Shown here one piece after another: positions 19,378-29,792 of a stretch of DNA of 46,594 nt. The notes below the pieces were generated by a model. That model made no database searches and was not told the DNA's origin. It saw nothing but the letters and a program-made list of their open reading frames with translations. Both the position numbers and the translations under genes were made by a program. Position 1 is the first letter of the stretch. The number at the start of each line of letters is the position of its first letter. Origin of the DNA: Sphingobacteriales bacterium (GTDB lineage: Bacteria > Bacteroidota > Bacteroidia > Sphingobacteriales > Sphingobacteriaceae). The DNA lies in the NCBI GenBank assembly GCA_947505035.1, contig CANNIS010000003.1, positions 1 through 46,594 on the forward strand. Reading direction: 5' to 3'.

Positions 19378-19448
19378 GCATACCGTTCCGTCTGAGCGGA
19401 GGATTTATGCATAGTTAACATTTAGTTAAATCGAACTTGCGTTCGACC
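19378..19448 (-). promoter_or_regulatory. Two stem-loops in the rpoA-rplQ spacer (candidate leader of rplQ)
   Basis: Minus strand: GGTCGAAC-GCAA-GTTCGATT, then GCATA-AAT-CC-TCCG-CTCAGA-CGGA-AC-GG-TATGC ending 15 nt before the rplQ ATG. Confidence 0.45.
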
Positions 19449-19455
19449 GGAATTT

Positions 19456-20448
19456 TTATTCTTCGTCTAATTTAAATTTCGAAAGATTCATACCGAAAGA
19501 TAATCCTTTTGATTTTACTAACTCTTGAATTTCAGTCAATGATTTTTTACCAAAGTTTCTGAATTTCAACATATCAGCAACATCATAAGTTACTAAATCA
19601 GCCAATGTACGAATATCAGCAGCTTTCAAGCAATTCAATGCTCTTACCGATAAATCCATATCTACTAATTCAGTTTTAAGAATCTTACGCATGTGTAAAA
19701 TTTCTTCGTCTACTTCGTTTGTTTGCTCTTTCGCTTGCGTCTCTAACATGATGCGCTCGTCTGAGAACAACATAAAGTGTTGAATCAAAATTTTAGCTGC
19801 TTCTTTTAATGCTTCTTCTGGATGAATAGATCCATCAGTAGAAATATCAATGATTAGTTTTTCGTAATCTGTTTTTTGTTCTACACGGTAATTTTCAATG
19901 CTATATTTAACATTTTTAATTGGTGTGTAAATTGAATCGATTGCGATTACACCTACATTGGCATTTTCGTTTTTATTTTCTTCTGCAGCAATGTATCCTC
20001 TACCTTTTGAAACAGAAATTTCCATTTCTAAAGTAATACTTGGATTCATATTGCAAACAACTAAATCGGGGTTTAAAACCGTAAAGTTATTAGAAAACTT
20101 AGTGATGTCGCCTGCATTGAAAGCGTCTTGACCTTTAATAACAACGAATATTTTTTCAGAGTCGCCGCTATCGCCAGTTTTTTTGAAACGTACTTGCTTC
20201 AAGTTAAGGATGATGTCCGTAACATCTTCTACTACACCTTTAATGGTAGAGAACTCATGAGAAACCCCAGAGAACTTTACTGATGTAATAGCGTAACCCT
20301 CAAGCGAAGAAAGTAAAATTCTTCTTAATGCATTACCGATAGTTATACCGAAACCTGGCTCCAATGGACGAAATTCAAACGATCCATCGAAATCTGTTGA
20401 TTTCTGCATAATTACTCTATCCGGTTTTTGGAATGCTAATATGGCCAT
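19456..20448 (-). CDS. rpoA: DNA-directed RNA polymerase subunit alpha
   Basis: 330 aa; [33 protein letters not shown]-terminal [21 protein letters not shown]...GKKSLTEI. Confidence 0.99.
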   Translation of the reverse strand: MAILAFQKPDRVIMQKSTDFDGSFEFRPLEPGFGITIGNALRRILLSSLEGYAITSVKFSGVSHEFSTIKGVVEDVTDIILNLKQVRFKKTGDSGDSEKIFVVIKGQDAFNAGDITKFSNNFTVLNPDLVVCNMNPSITLEMEISVSKGRGYIAAEENKNENANVGVIAIDSIYTPIKNVKYSIENYRVEQKTDYEKLIIDISTDGSIHPEEALKEAAKILIQHFMLFSDERIMLETQAKEQTNEVDEEILHMRKILKTELVDMDLSVRALNCLKAADIRTLADLVTYDVADMLKFRNFGKKSLTEIQELVKSKGLSFGMNLSKFKLDEE

Positions 20449-20524
20449 TAATTTATGTTTAAATGTTATATTAATCTTTTAATTGTTTAGCCTTTTGAGC
20501 TATTGTTTTTTATGCTAATAAAAA

Positions 20525-21133
20525 TTATTTAGAGTACAACTCGACAATTAATTGTTCTTTGATGTTCTCTGGAATATCTGCACGATCAGGCATAGAAAGG
20601 AACGTTCCTGACATTGCTGCACTGTCAAATGCTAACCAAGAGTATTTTGCTACTCTTGTAGTTGCTACTGCTTCGTTGATCGCTTCTAATGCTTTTGATT
20701 TCTCTCTAACAGAAATAACATCTCCTGGACGCAAAGTGTACGATGGAATATTTACAATATCACCATTCACTAAAACGTGCTTATGAGAAACTAATTGACG
20801 AGCTGCACGACGAGAACCTGCAATACCTAAACGGTAAACAGTGTTATCTAAACGAGCCTCTAAAAATTTCAATAAGTTTTCACCGGTAATACCATGCTTA
20901 CGATGTGCTTTGCCGAATAAGTTTTCGAACTGTTTTTCTAATACACCATAGATGTATTTAGCTTTTTGCTTTTCCATTAACTGGATAGCATATTCAGATT
21001 GTTTACCACGCTTCTTAGACAAACCATGTTGTCCTGGTGGATAATTTTTTCTTTCTAACGCTTTGTCTGGTCCGTAAATTGCTTCACGAAACTTACGAGC
21101 GATTTTCGATTTTGGTCCTGTGTATCTTGCCAT
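20525..21133 (-). CDS. rpsD: 30S ribosomal protein S4
   Basis: [25 protein letters not shown]...; [31 protein letters not shown]. Confidence 0.98.
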   Translation of the reverse strand: MARYTGPKSKIARKFREAIYGPDKALERKNYPPGQHGLSKKRGKQSEYAIQLMEKQKAKYIYGVLEKQFENLFGKAHRKHGITGENLLKFLEARLDNTVYRLGIAGSRRAARQLVSHKHVLVNGDIVNIPSYTLRPGDVISVREKSKALEAINEAVATTRVAKYSWLAFDSAAMSGTFLSMPDRADIPENIKEQLIVELYSK

Positions 21134-21158
21134 TATTTGTTGTTTTAGTTACTCTTAG

Positions 21159-21241
21159 CTGAATACCACCTCGGTATTCAGTATAACTATATTATCTTTT
21201 TAAATAAACAAAATGTGATGTTCTTTCGAATACCACATTTT
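21159..21241 (-). promoter_or_regulatory. Two stem-loops in the rpsK-rpsD spacer (candidate S4 leader)
   Basis: Minus strand: AAAATGTG-(16 nt)-CACATTTT, then CTGAATACC-GAGGT-GGTATTCAG (9 perfect base pairs); GTGGTATTC occurs in both. Confidence 0.5.
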
Positions 21242-21253
21242 ATTGTCATTCAA

Positions 21254-21646
21254 TTATACTCTTCTCTTTTTCGGAGGACGACATCCATTATGTGGAAGTG
21301 GAGTGATGTCTTTAATAAGCGTCACCTCTATTCCAGAGTTTTGAATGGTACGGATAGCCGACTCACGTCCCGAACCTGGTCCTTTAACAAAAACCTCTAC
21401 TTTTCTTAAGCCAAGATCATGTGCCGTTTTAGCACATTCGCCTGCTGCCATTTGGGCTGCATAAGGAGTGTTTTTCTTTGAACCTTTGAATCCCATTTTA
21501 CCAGCAGATGCCCAAGAAATAACTTGACCCTGTGTGTTGGTTAATGAAATAATGATATTGTTAAAAGTAGCGCTAATGTGTGCCTCACCAATTGGTTCAA
21601 CCACTACTACTCTTTTTTTAGTAACTTTTTTACCTGTCTTTGCCAT
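21254..21646 (-). CDS. rpsK: 30S ribosomal protein S11
   Basis: [60 protein letters not shown]. Confidence 0.99.
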   Translation of the reverse strand: MAKTGKKVTKKRVVVVEPIGEAHISATFNNIIISLTNTQGQVISWASAGKMGFKGSKKNTPYAAQMAAGECAKTAHDLGLRKVEVFVKGPGSGRESAIRTIQNSGIEVTLIKDITPLPHNGCRPPKKRRV

Positions 21647-21658
21647 AATTAATTACGA

Positions 21659-22036
21659 TTACTTAGTTGCTTTTTTCTTACCTGCAACTGTCTTACGTTT
21701 ACCCTTACGAGTTCTAGAGTTGTTCTTAGTTCTTTGACCACGCACTGGAAGTCCTTTTCTGTGACGTAAACCTCTGTAACATCCAATATCCATCAAACGT
21801 TTAATGTTTAATTGAACTTCTGAACGAAGTGCACCTTCCACTTTAATTTGATCATTGATGATATTACGAATAGCTGTCAATTGATCATCCGACCATTCTT
21901 GAACCTTCGTATTGAAATCAATACCTGCTTCTTTCAAAATACGTTGTGCAGTAGAACGGCCAACACCATAAATGTATGTTAAACCTATTTCTCCTCTTTT
22001 GTTTTTTGGTAAATCAATACCTGCGATCCTTGCCAT
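21659..22036 (-). CDS. rpsM: 30S ribosomal protein S13
   Basis: [58 protein letters not shown]. Confidence 0.99.
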   Translation of the reverse strand: MARIAGIDLPKNKRGEIGLTYIYGVGRSTAQRILKEAGIDFNTKVQEWSDDQLTAIRNIINDQIKVEGALRSEVQLNIKRLMDIGCYRGLRHRKGLPVRGQRTKNNSRTRKGKRKTVAGKKKATK

Positions 22037-22088
22037 TTGTTAATTTATATTTCTTAGCGACCTATTTTATTTTTTTTTAATTAATGGA

Positions 22089-22205
22089 TTATCCCTGACG
22101 TTGTTTGTACTTAGGGTTCTTCTTGTTTATCACGTAAAGCTTTCCATTGCGTCTAATGATTTTACAATCTACGCTTCTCTTTTTGATTGATGCTTTAACT
22201 TTCAT
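22089..22205 (-). CDS. rpmJ: 50S ribosomal protein L36 (zinc-ligand-poor form)
   Basis: Not in ORF track. Reverse complement translates to [38 protein letters not shown]-stop (38 aa). Confidence 0.97.
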   Translation of the reverse strand: MKVKASIKKRSVDCKIIRRNGKLYVINKKNPKYKQRQG

Positions 22206-22261
22206 CTTTAGCTATTTTATAATTTTTTAATCCTTTTATTTTTTTGCTATTGCTAGCTTAA

Positions 22262-22480
22262 TTATTTGTATCGATAAGTAATTCTGCCTTTCGATAAATC
22301 GTATGGCGATAACTCCAATTTTACTTTATCTCCAGGAAGAATTTTAATATAATTCATTCTCATTTTTCCTGAAATGTGTGCAATTATTTCGTGTCCGTTT
22401 TCCAACTCGACCCTAAACATTGCGTTTGACAATGCTTCTCTAATTACACCATCTTGTTCTATGGAGGCTTGTTTCGCCAT
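22262..22480 (-). CDS. infA: Translation initiation factor IF-1
   Basis: [72 protein letters not shown]. Confidence 0.99.
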   Translation of the reverse strand: MAKQASIEQDGVIREALSNAMFRVELENGHEIIAHISGKMRMNYIKILPGDKVKLELSPYDLSKGRITYRYK

Positions 22481-22485
22481 TAATT

Positions 22486-23262
22486 TTATTTTTTATTTAA
22501 TACTTCTTCTACAAACTCAAATGAGGAAAGTATATCTGCTTTTCCTTTTTTAACTGCAATGGTATGCTCAAAATGAGCGGATACTTTACCGTCTTTTGTT
22601 CTTATTGCCCATCCATCATTATCTTGAAAAATGGGTGCTTTTCCTAAATTGATCATGGGTTCAATGGCAATCACTAAACCTTCCATTAATTTAATTCCGG
22701 CGCCTCTTTTTCCATAATTCGGAACTTCTGGTTTTTCATGTAGATTTTTTCCTATTCCGTGACCGACCATTTCTCGTACAACCCCGTAACCAAATTTTTC
22801 TGCATGTTCTTGAACAGCGAAACCCACGTCACCAATTCTCATTCCCTCTATCGCCTTTTCAATTCCTTTGTATAAACTTTCCTTTGTTACCATTAACAAC
22901 TGCTTTATGGCAGCTGGTACTTCACCGATTTCAAATGTATAAGCTGAATCACCATAATATCCGTTTTTCAAAACACCACAATCAACAGAAACAATGTCAC
23001 CGTCGATCAGTGCTTTTGAAGAAGGGATTCCGTGAACAACTACATCGTTCAATGAAATACATAATGTATTTGGAAAATCTCCGTAACCTTTAAACGCTGG
23101 GATTGCATTTGAATCGCGGATAAACTCTTCCGCTCTTCTGTCTAATTCTAAAGGTGTAATACCTGGTCGAATTATTTTTGCAACCTCTGCTAAGGCTTTG
23201 CCAACAAGTAAAGAACTCTCTCTAATTAATTCAATTTCTTCTGCGCTTTTGTAAGTAATCAT
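22486..23262 (-). CDS. map: Type I methionyl aminopeptidase
   Basis: [62 protein letters not shown]. Confidence 0.97.
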   Translation of the reverse strand: MITYKSAEEIELIRESSLLVGKALAEVAKIIRPGITPLELDRRAEEFIRDSNAIPAFKGYGDFPNTLCISLNDVVVHGIPSSKALIDGDIVSVDCGVLKNGYYGDSAYTFEIGEVPAAIKQLLMVTKESLYKGIEKAIEGMRIGDVGFAVQEHAEKFGYGVVREMVGHGIGKNLHEKPEVPNYGKRGAGIKLMEGLVIAIEPMINLGKAPIFQDNDGWAIRTKDGKVSAHFEHTIAVKKGKADILSSFEFVEEVLNKK

Positions 23263-23277
23263 ACAATAACGCGCATA

Positions 23278-24606
23278 TTATACTGCTGCAGCACCCGCTG
23301 GTGTGCGACCTTTTATTCTTCCAGTTTTCATTAATCCATCATAGTGACGCATTAATAAATGACTTTCAATTTGTTGTAAAGTATCTAATACTACCCCAAC
23401 CATAATCAACAAAGATGTTCCGCCATAAAAATTTGCGAACTGACTATTGATACCTACCATTACTGCGATCGAAGGCATAATAGCCACAATTGCTAAGAAG
23501 ATAGATCCTGGTAAAGTAATATGAGAAATAACTCCATCGATAAATTCACCTGTTTTTCTGCCGGGTTTAATACCGGGAACAAAGCCACCATTACGTTTCA
23601 TATCATCTGCCATTTGCGTAGGATTTACGGTAATAGCAGTGTAGAAATAAGTGAAGGCGATGATTAAAAACGCGAATAATAAATTATAAGATAATGACAT
23701 CGGGTTACCTAAATTAGGACCCATCCATTGTGCAAAACTTGATTCTGGTAAGAAAGATGCCATTGTTCCTGGAATGAACATAATGGCTTGTGCAAAAATG
23801 ATTGGCATTACACCAGCTGCATTTACTTTTAATGGGATGTATTGACGAACACCACCGTATTGTTTATTTCCAACAATTCTTTTAGCGTATTGAACAGGAA
23901 TTTTTCTTGTTCCTTGCACTAATAATATTACTAGAATAACTACGAAAGCCAATGCTGCTAATTCAATAATGAAAGGAATTAAACCACCACCATTCATACC
24001 CATTCTAGAAACTAATTCAGAAGAGAATGCTAAAGGCAATTGTGCAATAATACCAATCATAATAATTAAAGAAATACCATTTCCTAAACCTTTATCTGTA
24101 ATTCTTTCTCCTAACCACATCACGAACATGGTTCCAGTTGTTAAAATTAAAATAGAAGATAAAGAGAACAAGAATGAATCAAGCATGATTGCCTCTGGTG
24201 GTACTTGTGTTTTAACATAACCGATTGCTTGACCAGCTGTAATAAAAATGGTTAAGTATCTGGTAATTTGATTTACTTTTTTTCTGCCACTTTCCCCTTC
24301 TTTTTGTAAGCGTTGGAAGTATGGAATCACAATTCCAAACAACTGTACCACAATGGAAGCAGAGATATATGGCATTACACCTAAAGCAAATACAGAGGCA
24401 CGAGAAAACGAACCTCCAGCAAACATGTTTAATAAACCTAAAATACCGTCTTGCGTTTTTGTTCCAATTAAATTAGGATCAACTCCTGGCAATACGATAA
24501 AAGAGCCTACACGGTAAATCAATAACAAAAGAATTGTATTAATAATACGAACCCTTAAGTCTTCGATTTTAAAAATATTAGTTAATGTAGCTATAAATCT
24601 CTTCAT
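23278..24606 (-). CDS. secY: Preprotein translocase subunit SecY
   Basis: 442 aa polytopic; NMFAGGSFSRASVFALGVMPYISASIVVQLF; DTLQQIESHLLMRHYDGLMKTGRIKGR. Confidence 0.98.
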   Translation of the reverse strand: MKRFIATLTNIFKIEDLRVRIINTILLLLIYRVGSFIVLPGVDPNLIGTKTQDGILGLLNMFAGGSFSRASVFALGVMPYISASIVVQLFGIVIPYFQRLQKEGESGRKKVNQITRYLTIFITAGQAIGYVKTQVPPEAIMLDSFLFSLSSILILTTGTMFVMWLGERITDKGLGNGISLIIMIGIIAQLPLAFSSELVSRMGMNGGGLIPFIIELAALAFVVILVILLVQGTRKIPVQYAKRIVGNKQYGGVRQYIPLKVNAAGVMPIIFAQAIMFIPGTMASFLPESSFAQWMGPNLGNPMSLSYNLLFAFLIIAFTYFYTAITVNPTQMADDMKRNGGFVPGIKPGRKTGEFIDGVISHITLPGSIFLAIVAIMPSIAVMVGINSQFANFYGGTSLLIMVGVVLDTLQQIESHLLMRHYDGLMKTGRIKGRTPAGAAAV

Positions 24607-24610
24607 GAAT

Positions 24611-25057
24611 TTAGATAGTTACGGTTGATCCACCTAGTGCTTCGATTGCTGCTTTTGCAGTTGCTGTAAATGCATGTGCTTTTACTTCAATCTTCGCTTT
24701 TAATTCTCCACGACCTAAAATTTTAACTAAATCATTTTTAGATGCAAGACCATGTGATCTTAAAACTTCTAAATCAATTACGGTTAAATTATATTTTTCG
24801 ATCAAACCTTGTAACACATCGAGGTTAATACCTGTATGCTCTATGCGGTTAATATTTTTGAATCCAAACTTAGGAATACGACGTTGTAATGGCATTTGAC
24901 CACCTTCGAAACCAACCTTAGTTGAATTTCCTGAACGAGATCCAGCACCTTTATGTCCACGTGTTGAGGTTCCGCCTCTTCCTGATCCTGTTCCTCTACC
25001 AATACGCTTGCTGCTTTTTACTGCCCCTATAGCTGGTTTTAAATTATTTAATTTCAT
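24611..25057 (-). CDS. rplO: 50S ribosomal protein L15
   Basis: KRIGRGTGSGRGGTSTRGHKGAGSRSG; FEGGQMPLQRRIPKFGF. Confidence 0.98.
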   Translation of the reverse strand: MKLNNLKPAIGAVKSSKRIGRGTGSGRGGTSTRGHKGAGSRSGNSTKVGFEGGQMPLQRRIPKFGFKNINRIEHTGINLDVLQGLIEKYNLTVIDLEVLRSHGLASKNDLVKILGRGELKAKIEVKAHAFTATAKAAIEALGGSTVTI

Positions 25058-25090
25058 TTTCGTTGAATCTATGCCTAATGGCTAAAACAA

Positions 25091-25270
25091 TTAACTATTT
25101 TCTACTTTGATCAGATGATTTACTTTTGCAACCATTCCTAAGATCTGAGGAGTTGCTTCTACTTCAACAGTCTGATTCATTTTTCTTAAACCTAAAGCAA
25201 ACATTGTTTTCTTTTGTCTAAGGCTTCTGTCTATGACACTTTTGGTCTGTGTAATTTTTATCTTCGACAT
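25091..25270 (-). CDS. rpmD: 50S ribosomal protein L30
   Basis: Not in ORF track. Reverse complement translates to MSKIKITQTKSVIDRSLRQKKTMFALGLRKMNQTVEVEATPQILGMVAKVNHLIKVENS-stop (59 aa). Confidence 0.96.
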   Translation of the reverse strand: MSKIKITQTKSVIDRSLRQKKTMFALGLRKMNQTVEVEATPQILGMVAKVNHLIKVENS

Positions 25271-25276
25271 AATTTC

Positions 25277-25795
25277 TTAACCGTTAAATACTTTATTTAA
25301 AGAAACACCTCTATGTTGAGCTACTGTAATTGCATCTCTCATATTAGCTAATGCAGCTACCGTTGCTTTTACCACGTTATGTGGATTTGAAGAACCTTTT
25401 GACTTAGCCAAAACGTCTGTAACTCCAGCGCTTTCTAATACTGCACGCATTGCACCACCTGCAATCACACCTGTTCCGTGTGAAGCTGGTTTCAAGAACA
25501 CGTATCCACCAGAATATTTACCATATTGCTCGTGAGGTACAGTACCTTTGTGAATGGGCACTTTTATTAAATTCTTTTTCGCATCGTCGATACCTTTAGC
25601 AATTGCTTCGGTTACTTCTTTCGCTTTTCCTAAACCAAATCCTACTACTCCATTTTCATCTCCAACCACTACGATTGCAGAAAAACTGAATGTACGACCA
25701 CCTTTAGTAACTTTAGCTACACGCTGAATACTTACTAATTTGTCTTTTAATTCAATATCAGTAGTTTTTACTCTTTTTATATTTGCTGTTGACAT
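25277..25795 (-). CDS. rpsE: 30S ribosomal protein S5
   Basis: [42 protein letters not shown]; start at MSTANIK (25795) preferred over the ORF-track start inside rplR. Confidence 0.97.
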   Translation of the reverse strand: MSTANIKRVKTTDIELKDKLVSIQRVAKVTKGGRTFSFSAIVVVGDENGVVGFGLGKAKEVTEAIAKGIDDAKKNLIKVPIHKGTVPHEQYGKYSGGYVFLKPASHGTGVIAGGAMRAVLESAGVTDVLAKSKGSSNPHNVVKATVAALANMRDAITVAQHRGVSLNKVFNG

Positions 25796-25805
25796 TTTCT
25801 GATTT

Positions 25806-26159
25806 TTAGAATTGTAAACCACCTTCTCTAGCACCTTCTGCTAAAGATTTAATTCTTCCGTGATATAAATAACCGTTTCTGTCGAAAACAACTTTTTCTA
25901 TACCAGCAGCTTTTGCTTTTTCTGCAATTAATATGCCTACCGCTTTTGATTGGTCAACTTTATTCAAATCTGCTGCTACTGCGTTTTTGGCGCTAGATGC
26001 AAATGCTAAAGTTTTACCATTTAAATCATCAATTACTTGAGCGTAAATTGCTTTATTACTTCTGTACACAGAAAGTCTAGGCATTTCAGGTGTGCCACTG
26101 ATGGCAATTCTGATACCTTTTTTAATTCTTAATCTTCTTGAAGACTTATTTTTTCCCAT
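25806..26159 (-). CDS. rplR: 50S ribosomal protein L18
   Basis: [57 protein letters not shown]. Confidence 0.98.
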   Translation of the reverse strand: MGKNKSSRRLRIKKGIRIAISGTPEMPRLSVYRSNKAIYAQVIDDLNGKTLAFASSAKNAVAADLNKVDQSKAVGILIAEKAKAAGIEKVVFDRNGYLYHGRIKSLAEGAREGGLQF

Positions 26160-26171
26160 GACTCTTCTTAA

Positions 26172-26729
26172 TTATTTTTTAGCTGCTGACTTACCTGCTT
26201 TTCTTCTCAACACCTCACCAGCAAATTTGATACCTTTACCTTTATATGGTTCTGGAGCTCTTAAAGATCTAATCTTAGCGGCAACTTGACCAATTAACTG
26301 CTTATCTATACTTTCTAAAATAATAGTTGGGTTTTGCCCTTTTTCTGCAGTTGTAGTAACTTTAATTTCTTGAGGTAATTCGAACACAAAATGGTGAGAA
26401 TAACCTAATACCATATCCAAAGTATTACCTTGGTTGGTAGCACGGTAACCTACACCTACTAATTCTTGCGTTACTTTATAACCTTGCGTTACTCCAACAA
26501 CCATGTTGTTTACTAGTGAACGGTATAAACCATGCAATGCTTTATGTCTCTTTTGTTCAGTTGGACGAGCAACAATGATTTGCCCCTCTTCTACTTTAAC
26601 AATGATATCTTTATCTACTGCTTGCGTTAATGATCCTTTAGGACCTTTAACAGTTACTACATTTTCAGGAGAAACTGTTAATTCTACGCCTTGTGGCAAG
26701 GCTATAGGTAATTTTCCAATTCTTGACAT
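26172..26729 (-). CDS. rplF: 50S ribosomal protein L6
   Basis: MSRIGKLPIALPQGVELTVSPENVVTVKGPKGSL; KIRSLRAPEPYKGKGIKFAGEVLRRKAGKSA. Confidence 0.99.
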   Translation of the reverse strand: MSRIGKLPIALPQGVELTVSPENVVTVKGPKGSLTQAVDKDIIVKVEEGQIIVARPTEQKRHKALHGLYRSLVNNMVVGVTQGYKVTQELVGVGYRATNQGNTLDMVLGYSHHFVFELPQEIKVTTTAEKGQNPTIILESIDKQLIGQVAAKIRSLRAPEPYKGKGIKFAGEVLRRKAGKSAAKK

Positions 26730-26745
26730 TTTTTCGTCCTCCTAA

Positions 26746-27144
26746 TTAATATATGTAACATAATACTTCGCCACCAACATTTTGAAGTCTTGCTTCTTTG
26801 TCAGACATCACACCTTTTGAGGTAGAGATGATTGCGATTCCTAAACCATTCAATACTCTTGGCATCGTTGCGGTACCAGAATATGATCTTAAACCAGGTT
26901 TACTGATTCTTTGGAGTTTCCTGATTGCCGAAGTTTTAGTAATCGGATGGTATTTTAAAGCAATTTTAATGCTGCTGTCAATACCTGCGTCCTCAAACTT
27001 GTAATTCGCAATATATCCTTTATCAAAAAGCACTTTCGTGATTTCCTTTTTGATATTAGATGCAGGAATTTCGACAACCCGATGGTTGGCCTTGATGGCA
27101 TTCCTTACTCTTGTAAGATAATCTGCTATTGGATCTGTAGTCAT
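26746..27144 (-). CDS. rpsH: 30S ribosomal protein S8
   Basis: MTTDPIADYLTRVRNAIKANH; GIAIISTSKGVMSDKEARLQNVGGEVLCYIY. Confidence 0.99.
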   Translation of the reverse strand: MTTDPIADYLTRVRNAIKANHRVVEIPASNIKKEITKVLFDKGYIANYKFEDAGIDSSIKIALKYHPITKTSAIRKLQRISKPGLRSYSGTATMPRVLNGLGIAIISTSKGVMSDKEARLQNVGGEVLCYIY

Positions 27145-27241
27145 TTTATTTTTAATTCTACTTAATTAATTTCAATTTTTAGCGGAGGGCAAAGATATGA
27201 ATATTTTTGACCTATACCTATAATTTGTTCCTTTTTATTGC

Positions 27242-27511
27242 TTACCAGCTAGATTTTGTCACTCCTGGGATCTTTCCAGCCAATGCCATTTCTCTAAAAG
27301 TAACCCTTGAAATACCAAATTGACGCATATAACCTCTTGGACGACCAGTCAATTTACAACGATTGTGTAAACGGACAGGGCTAGAGTTTTTTGGCAATTT
27401 ATCTAATCCTTGGAAATCTCCGGCAGCCTTCAAATCAGCTCTTTTTTGAGCATATTTATCAACTAATCTCTGACGCTTTGCTTCGCGCGCTTTTAAACCT
27501 TCTTTAGCCAT
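27242..27511 (-). CDS. rpsN: 30S ribosomal protein S14 (zinc-independent type)
   Basis: 89 aa without CxxC pairs; [47 protein letters not shown]. Confidence 0.98.
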   Translation of the reverse strand: MAKEGLKAREAKRQRLVDKYAQKRADLKAAGDFQGLDKLPKNSSPVRLHNRCKLTGRPRGYMRQFGISRVTFREMALAGKIPGVTKSSW

Positions 27512-27516
27512 TTTAC

Positions 27517-28077
27517 TTAGTTATTATTTTGATTTTTAAATGGTAAACCAAACTCTTTTAATAATTCTAAAGCTTCTTTATCTGTTTCCGCATTGGTAAC
27601 GAATGTAATATCCATACCTGTGATCTTGTTGATTTTATCAATATCGATCTCTGGGAAGATGATTTGCTCAGTAACACCTAAAGTGTAGTTACCGCGTCCA
27701 TCAAAACCTTTATCGTTGATACCTTTGAAATCACGGATACGAGGTAAAGCAACAGAAATTAATCTATCTAGAAACTCATACATTTGATTATCACGAAGTG
27801 TTACACGAACACCAACTGGTACCTCTTTACGCAATTTAAAGTTCGAAATATCTTTCTTTGATTTGGTTGAAACTGCACGTTGACCAGTAACCAATGTTAT
27901 TTCCTCTATTGCGTTATCAATTAATTTTTTATCTGAAACGGCAGCACCAACACCTTGGTTGATACAGATTTTCATCAATTTCGGTACTTGCATAATGCTT
28001 TTGTACTGAAATTTTTCTTTCAAAGAAGAAATGATTTCTTTTTTGTAAGCCGCTTTTAATCTTGGTTCGTAAGCCAT
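27517..28077 (-). CDS. rplE: 50S ribosomal protein L5
   Basis: [50 protein letters not shown]. Confidence 0.98.
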   Translation of the reverse strand: MAYEPRLKAAYKKEIISSLKEKFQYKSIMQVPKLMKICINQGVGAAVSDKKLIDNAIEEITLVTGQRAVSTKSKKDISNFKLRKEVPVGVRVTLRDNQMYEFLDRLISVALPRIRDFKGINDKGFDGRGNYTLGVTEQIIFPEIDIDKINKITGMDITFVTNAETDKEALELLKEFGLPFKNQNNN

Positions 28078-28418
28078 TATTTAATCACCTCCCCTGATTT
28101 TTTTGCAAATCTTTCTAATTTTCCTTCTGCGTTTGCTTTTCTTCCAACTCTAGTAGTTTTACCAGATGCAGGATCTATTAGCATTACATTAGAAACGTTT
28201 ACTGGAGCTTCCATTTTTACGATTCCACCTTCGGTGTTTTTTGCATTTGGTTTAGTATGTTTAGATACCATGTTGATGCCTTCTACAATAACGGTGTTTT
28301 TCGCTAAGCTCACACTTAATACTTTTCCTGATTGACCTTTTGAATCTCCAGCGATAACTTTTACATTATCCCCTTTACGGATTTTCAATTTAGTCTGTGT
28401 GTTATATTTTCTTTCCAT
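28077..28418 (-). CDS. rplX: 50S ribosomal protein L24
   Basis: [57 protein letters not shown]. Confidence 0.98.
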   Translation of the reverse strand: MERKYNTQTKLKIRKGDNVKVIAGDSKGQSGKVLSVSLAKNTVIVEGINMVSKHTKPNAKNTEGGIVKMEAPVNVSNVMLIDPASGKTTRVGRKANAEGKLERFAKKSGEVIK

Positions 28419-28420
28419 GA

Positions 28421-28789
28421 TTATAATACCTCCGGTGCTAATGAAACAATTTTCATGAATTGTTTTTCACGCAACTCTCTAGCTACTGGGCCAAAAATAC
28501 GTGTACCTCTTGGTTCGTCGTTTGCATTTAATAACACGGCTGCGTTATCATCGAAACGAATATAAGAACCATCTTTACGACGTACTTCTTTTTTAGTCCT
28601 AACAATTACTGCTTTAGAAACTGCTCCTTTCTTGATATTTCCAGAAGGAATTGCATGTTTTACAGTAACAACGATCTTATCGCCTACTGATGCGTATCTC
28701 TTACCTGTTCCACCTAATACACGGATGCATAATACTTCTTTTGCTCCGCTATTATCTGCTACTGTAAGTCTTGATTCTTGCTGTATCAT
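28421..28789 (-). CDS. rplN: 50S ribosomal protein L14
   Basis: [56 protein letters not shown]. Confidence 0.99.
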   Translation of the reverse strand: MIQQESRLTVADNSGAKEVLCIRVLGGTGKRYASVGDKIVVTVKHAIPSGNIKKGAVSKAVIVRTKKEVRRKDGSYIRFDDNAAVLLNANDEPRGTRIFGPVARELREKQFMKIVSLAPEVL

Positions 28790-28791
28790 GA

Positions 28792-29064
28792 TTATTTAGC
28801 CCTTTCTAAAATTTCAACTACTCTCCAACGCTTGTTTTTACTAAGCGGACGAACTTCCATAATGCTAACCGTATCACCGATATTGCATTCGTTTTTCTCG
28901 TCATGAGCCATAAATTTGTTCGTGGTTTTTACGAACTTACCATAGATCGGGTGTTTCACCTTACGCTCGATAGCTACTGTAACAGATTTCTCCATTTTGT
29001 TGCTAACCACTTGCCCGATTCTCGTTTTTCTTAATTTTCTTGTTTCTTCCATTTCCTGAGACAT
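28792..29064 (-). CDS. rpsQ: 30S ribosomal protein S17
   Basis: [45 protein letters not shown]. Confidence 0.98.
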   Translation of the reverse strand: MSQEMEETRKLRKTRIGQVVSNKMEKSVTVAIERKVKHPIYGKFVKTTNKFMAHDEKNECNIGDTVSIMEVRPLSKNKRWRVVEILERAK

Positions 29065-29073
29065 TTTACAAAA

Positions 29074-29277
29074 TTATTCTGCGCTAGTTGTTAACTCGCG
29101 TTGTTTCAATTCTGTATTTAATTGAGCGATTGTTTTTCTTAAAGTACGAATGACCATTGGGTTTTCAACAGCTGATACAGCATGGCTGAATTTCAACTTA
29201 GTTAAGTTCCCCTTTTCTTCTTGTATCCTTACTTTAATCTCTTCTATTGAGAGTTCTTTTATTTCTGCGTATTTCAT
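29074..29277 (-). CDS. rpmC: 50S ribosomal protein L29
   Basis: 67 aa; MKYAEIKELSIEEIKVRIQEEKGNLTKLKFSHAVSAVENPMVIRTLRKTIAQLNTELKQRE. Confidence 0.97.
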   Translation of the reverse strand: MKYAEIKELSIEEIKVRIQEEKGNLTKLKFSHAVSAVENPMVIRTLRKTIAQLNTELKQRELTTSAE

Positions 29278-29294
29278 CTCTTTTTGTTTTTATT

Positions 29295-29321
29295 TCAGCG
29301 GGAATCCTGAGCCAAGATTCC
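29295..29321 (-). promoter_or_regulatory. Stem-loop in the rplP-rpmC spacer
   Basis: Minus strand GGAATC-TTGGCTCAG-GATTCC (6 perfect base pairs, extendable to 9 with inner T.G, T-A, G-C pairs); outer TTAGC/GCTGA pairing possible. Confidence 0.4.
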
Positions 29322-29333
29322 ATGAATTGCTAA

Positions 29334-29756
29334 TTATGCTTCTGTATAATCTCTTCTTACGACAAACTTAGTTGCAACAGGAAGCTTTTGTGCAGCAAGG
29401 CGTAACGCCTCTTTTGCAACTTCCAATGTAACACCTTCTGCTTCAAAAATCATGCGTCCAGGTTTAACAACTGCCACCCAATATTCTGGAGCACCTTTAC
29501 CTTTACCCATACGTACTTCAGCTGGTTTTTTAGTTACTGGTTTGTCTGGGAAGATACGGATCCAAACTTGACCCTCTCTTTTCATGAAACGTGTAACCGC
29601 AATACGAGCCGCTTCAATTTGACGACTTGTAATCCAGCAATCTTCTAACGATTTGATTCCGAATGAACCGAATGCAAGCGTAGCACCTCTTTTGGCGTTA
29701 CCTTTCATTCTGCCCTTCTGCATCTTTCTAAATTTCGTTCTTTTTGGTTGTAACAT
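29334..29756 (-). CDS. rplP: 50S ribosomal protein L16
   Basis: [63 protein letters not shown]. Confidence 0.99.
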   Translation of the reverse strand: MLQPKRTKFRKMQKGRMKGNAKRGATLAFGSFGIKSLEDCWITSRQIEAARIAVTRFMKREGQVWIRIFPDKPVTKKPAEVRMGKGKGAPEYWVAVVKPGRMIFEAEGVTLEVAKEALRLAAQKLPVATKFVVRRDYTEA

Positions 29757-29792
29757 AACTTTACCTTTTTATTCCCTTTAAGAATCCTCTAA

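Noticed and set aside
20449-20524. TAGC...GCTA pairing in the rpsD-rpoA gap
   Set aside because: Four-bp stem only; not convincing compared with the other spacers.
22206-22261. GCTA-GCAA-TAGC mini-hairpin between infA and rpmJ
   Set aside because: Only 4 bp in a very A/T-rich gap; indistinguishable from chance by eye.
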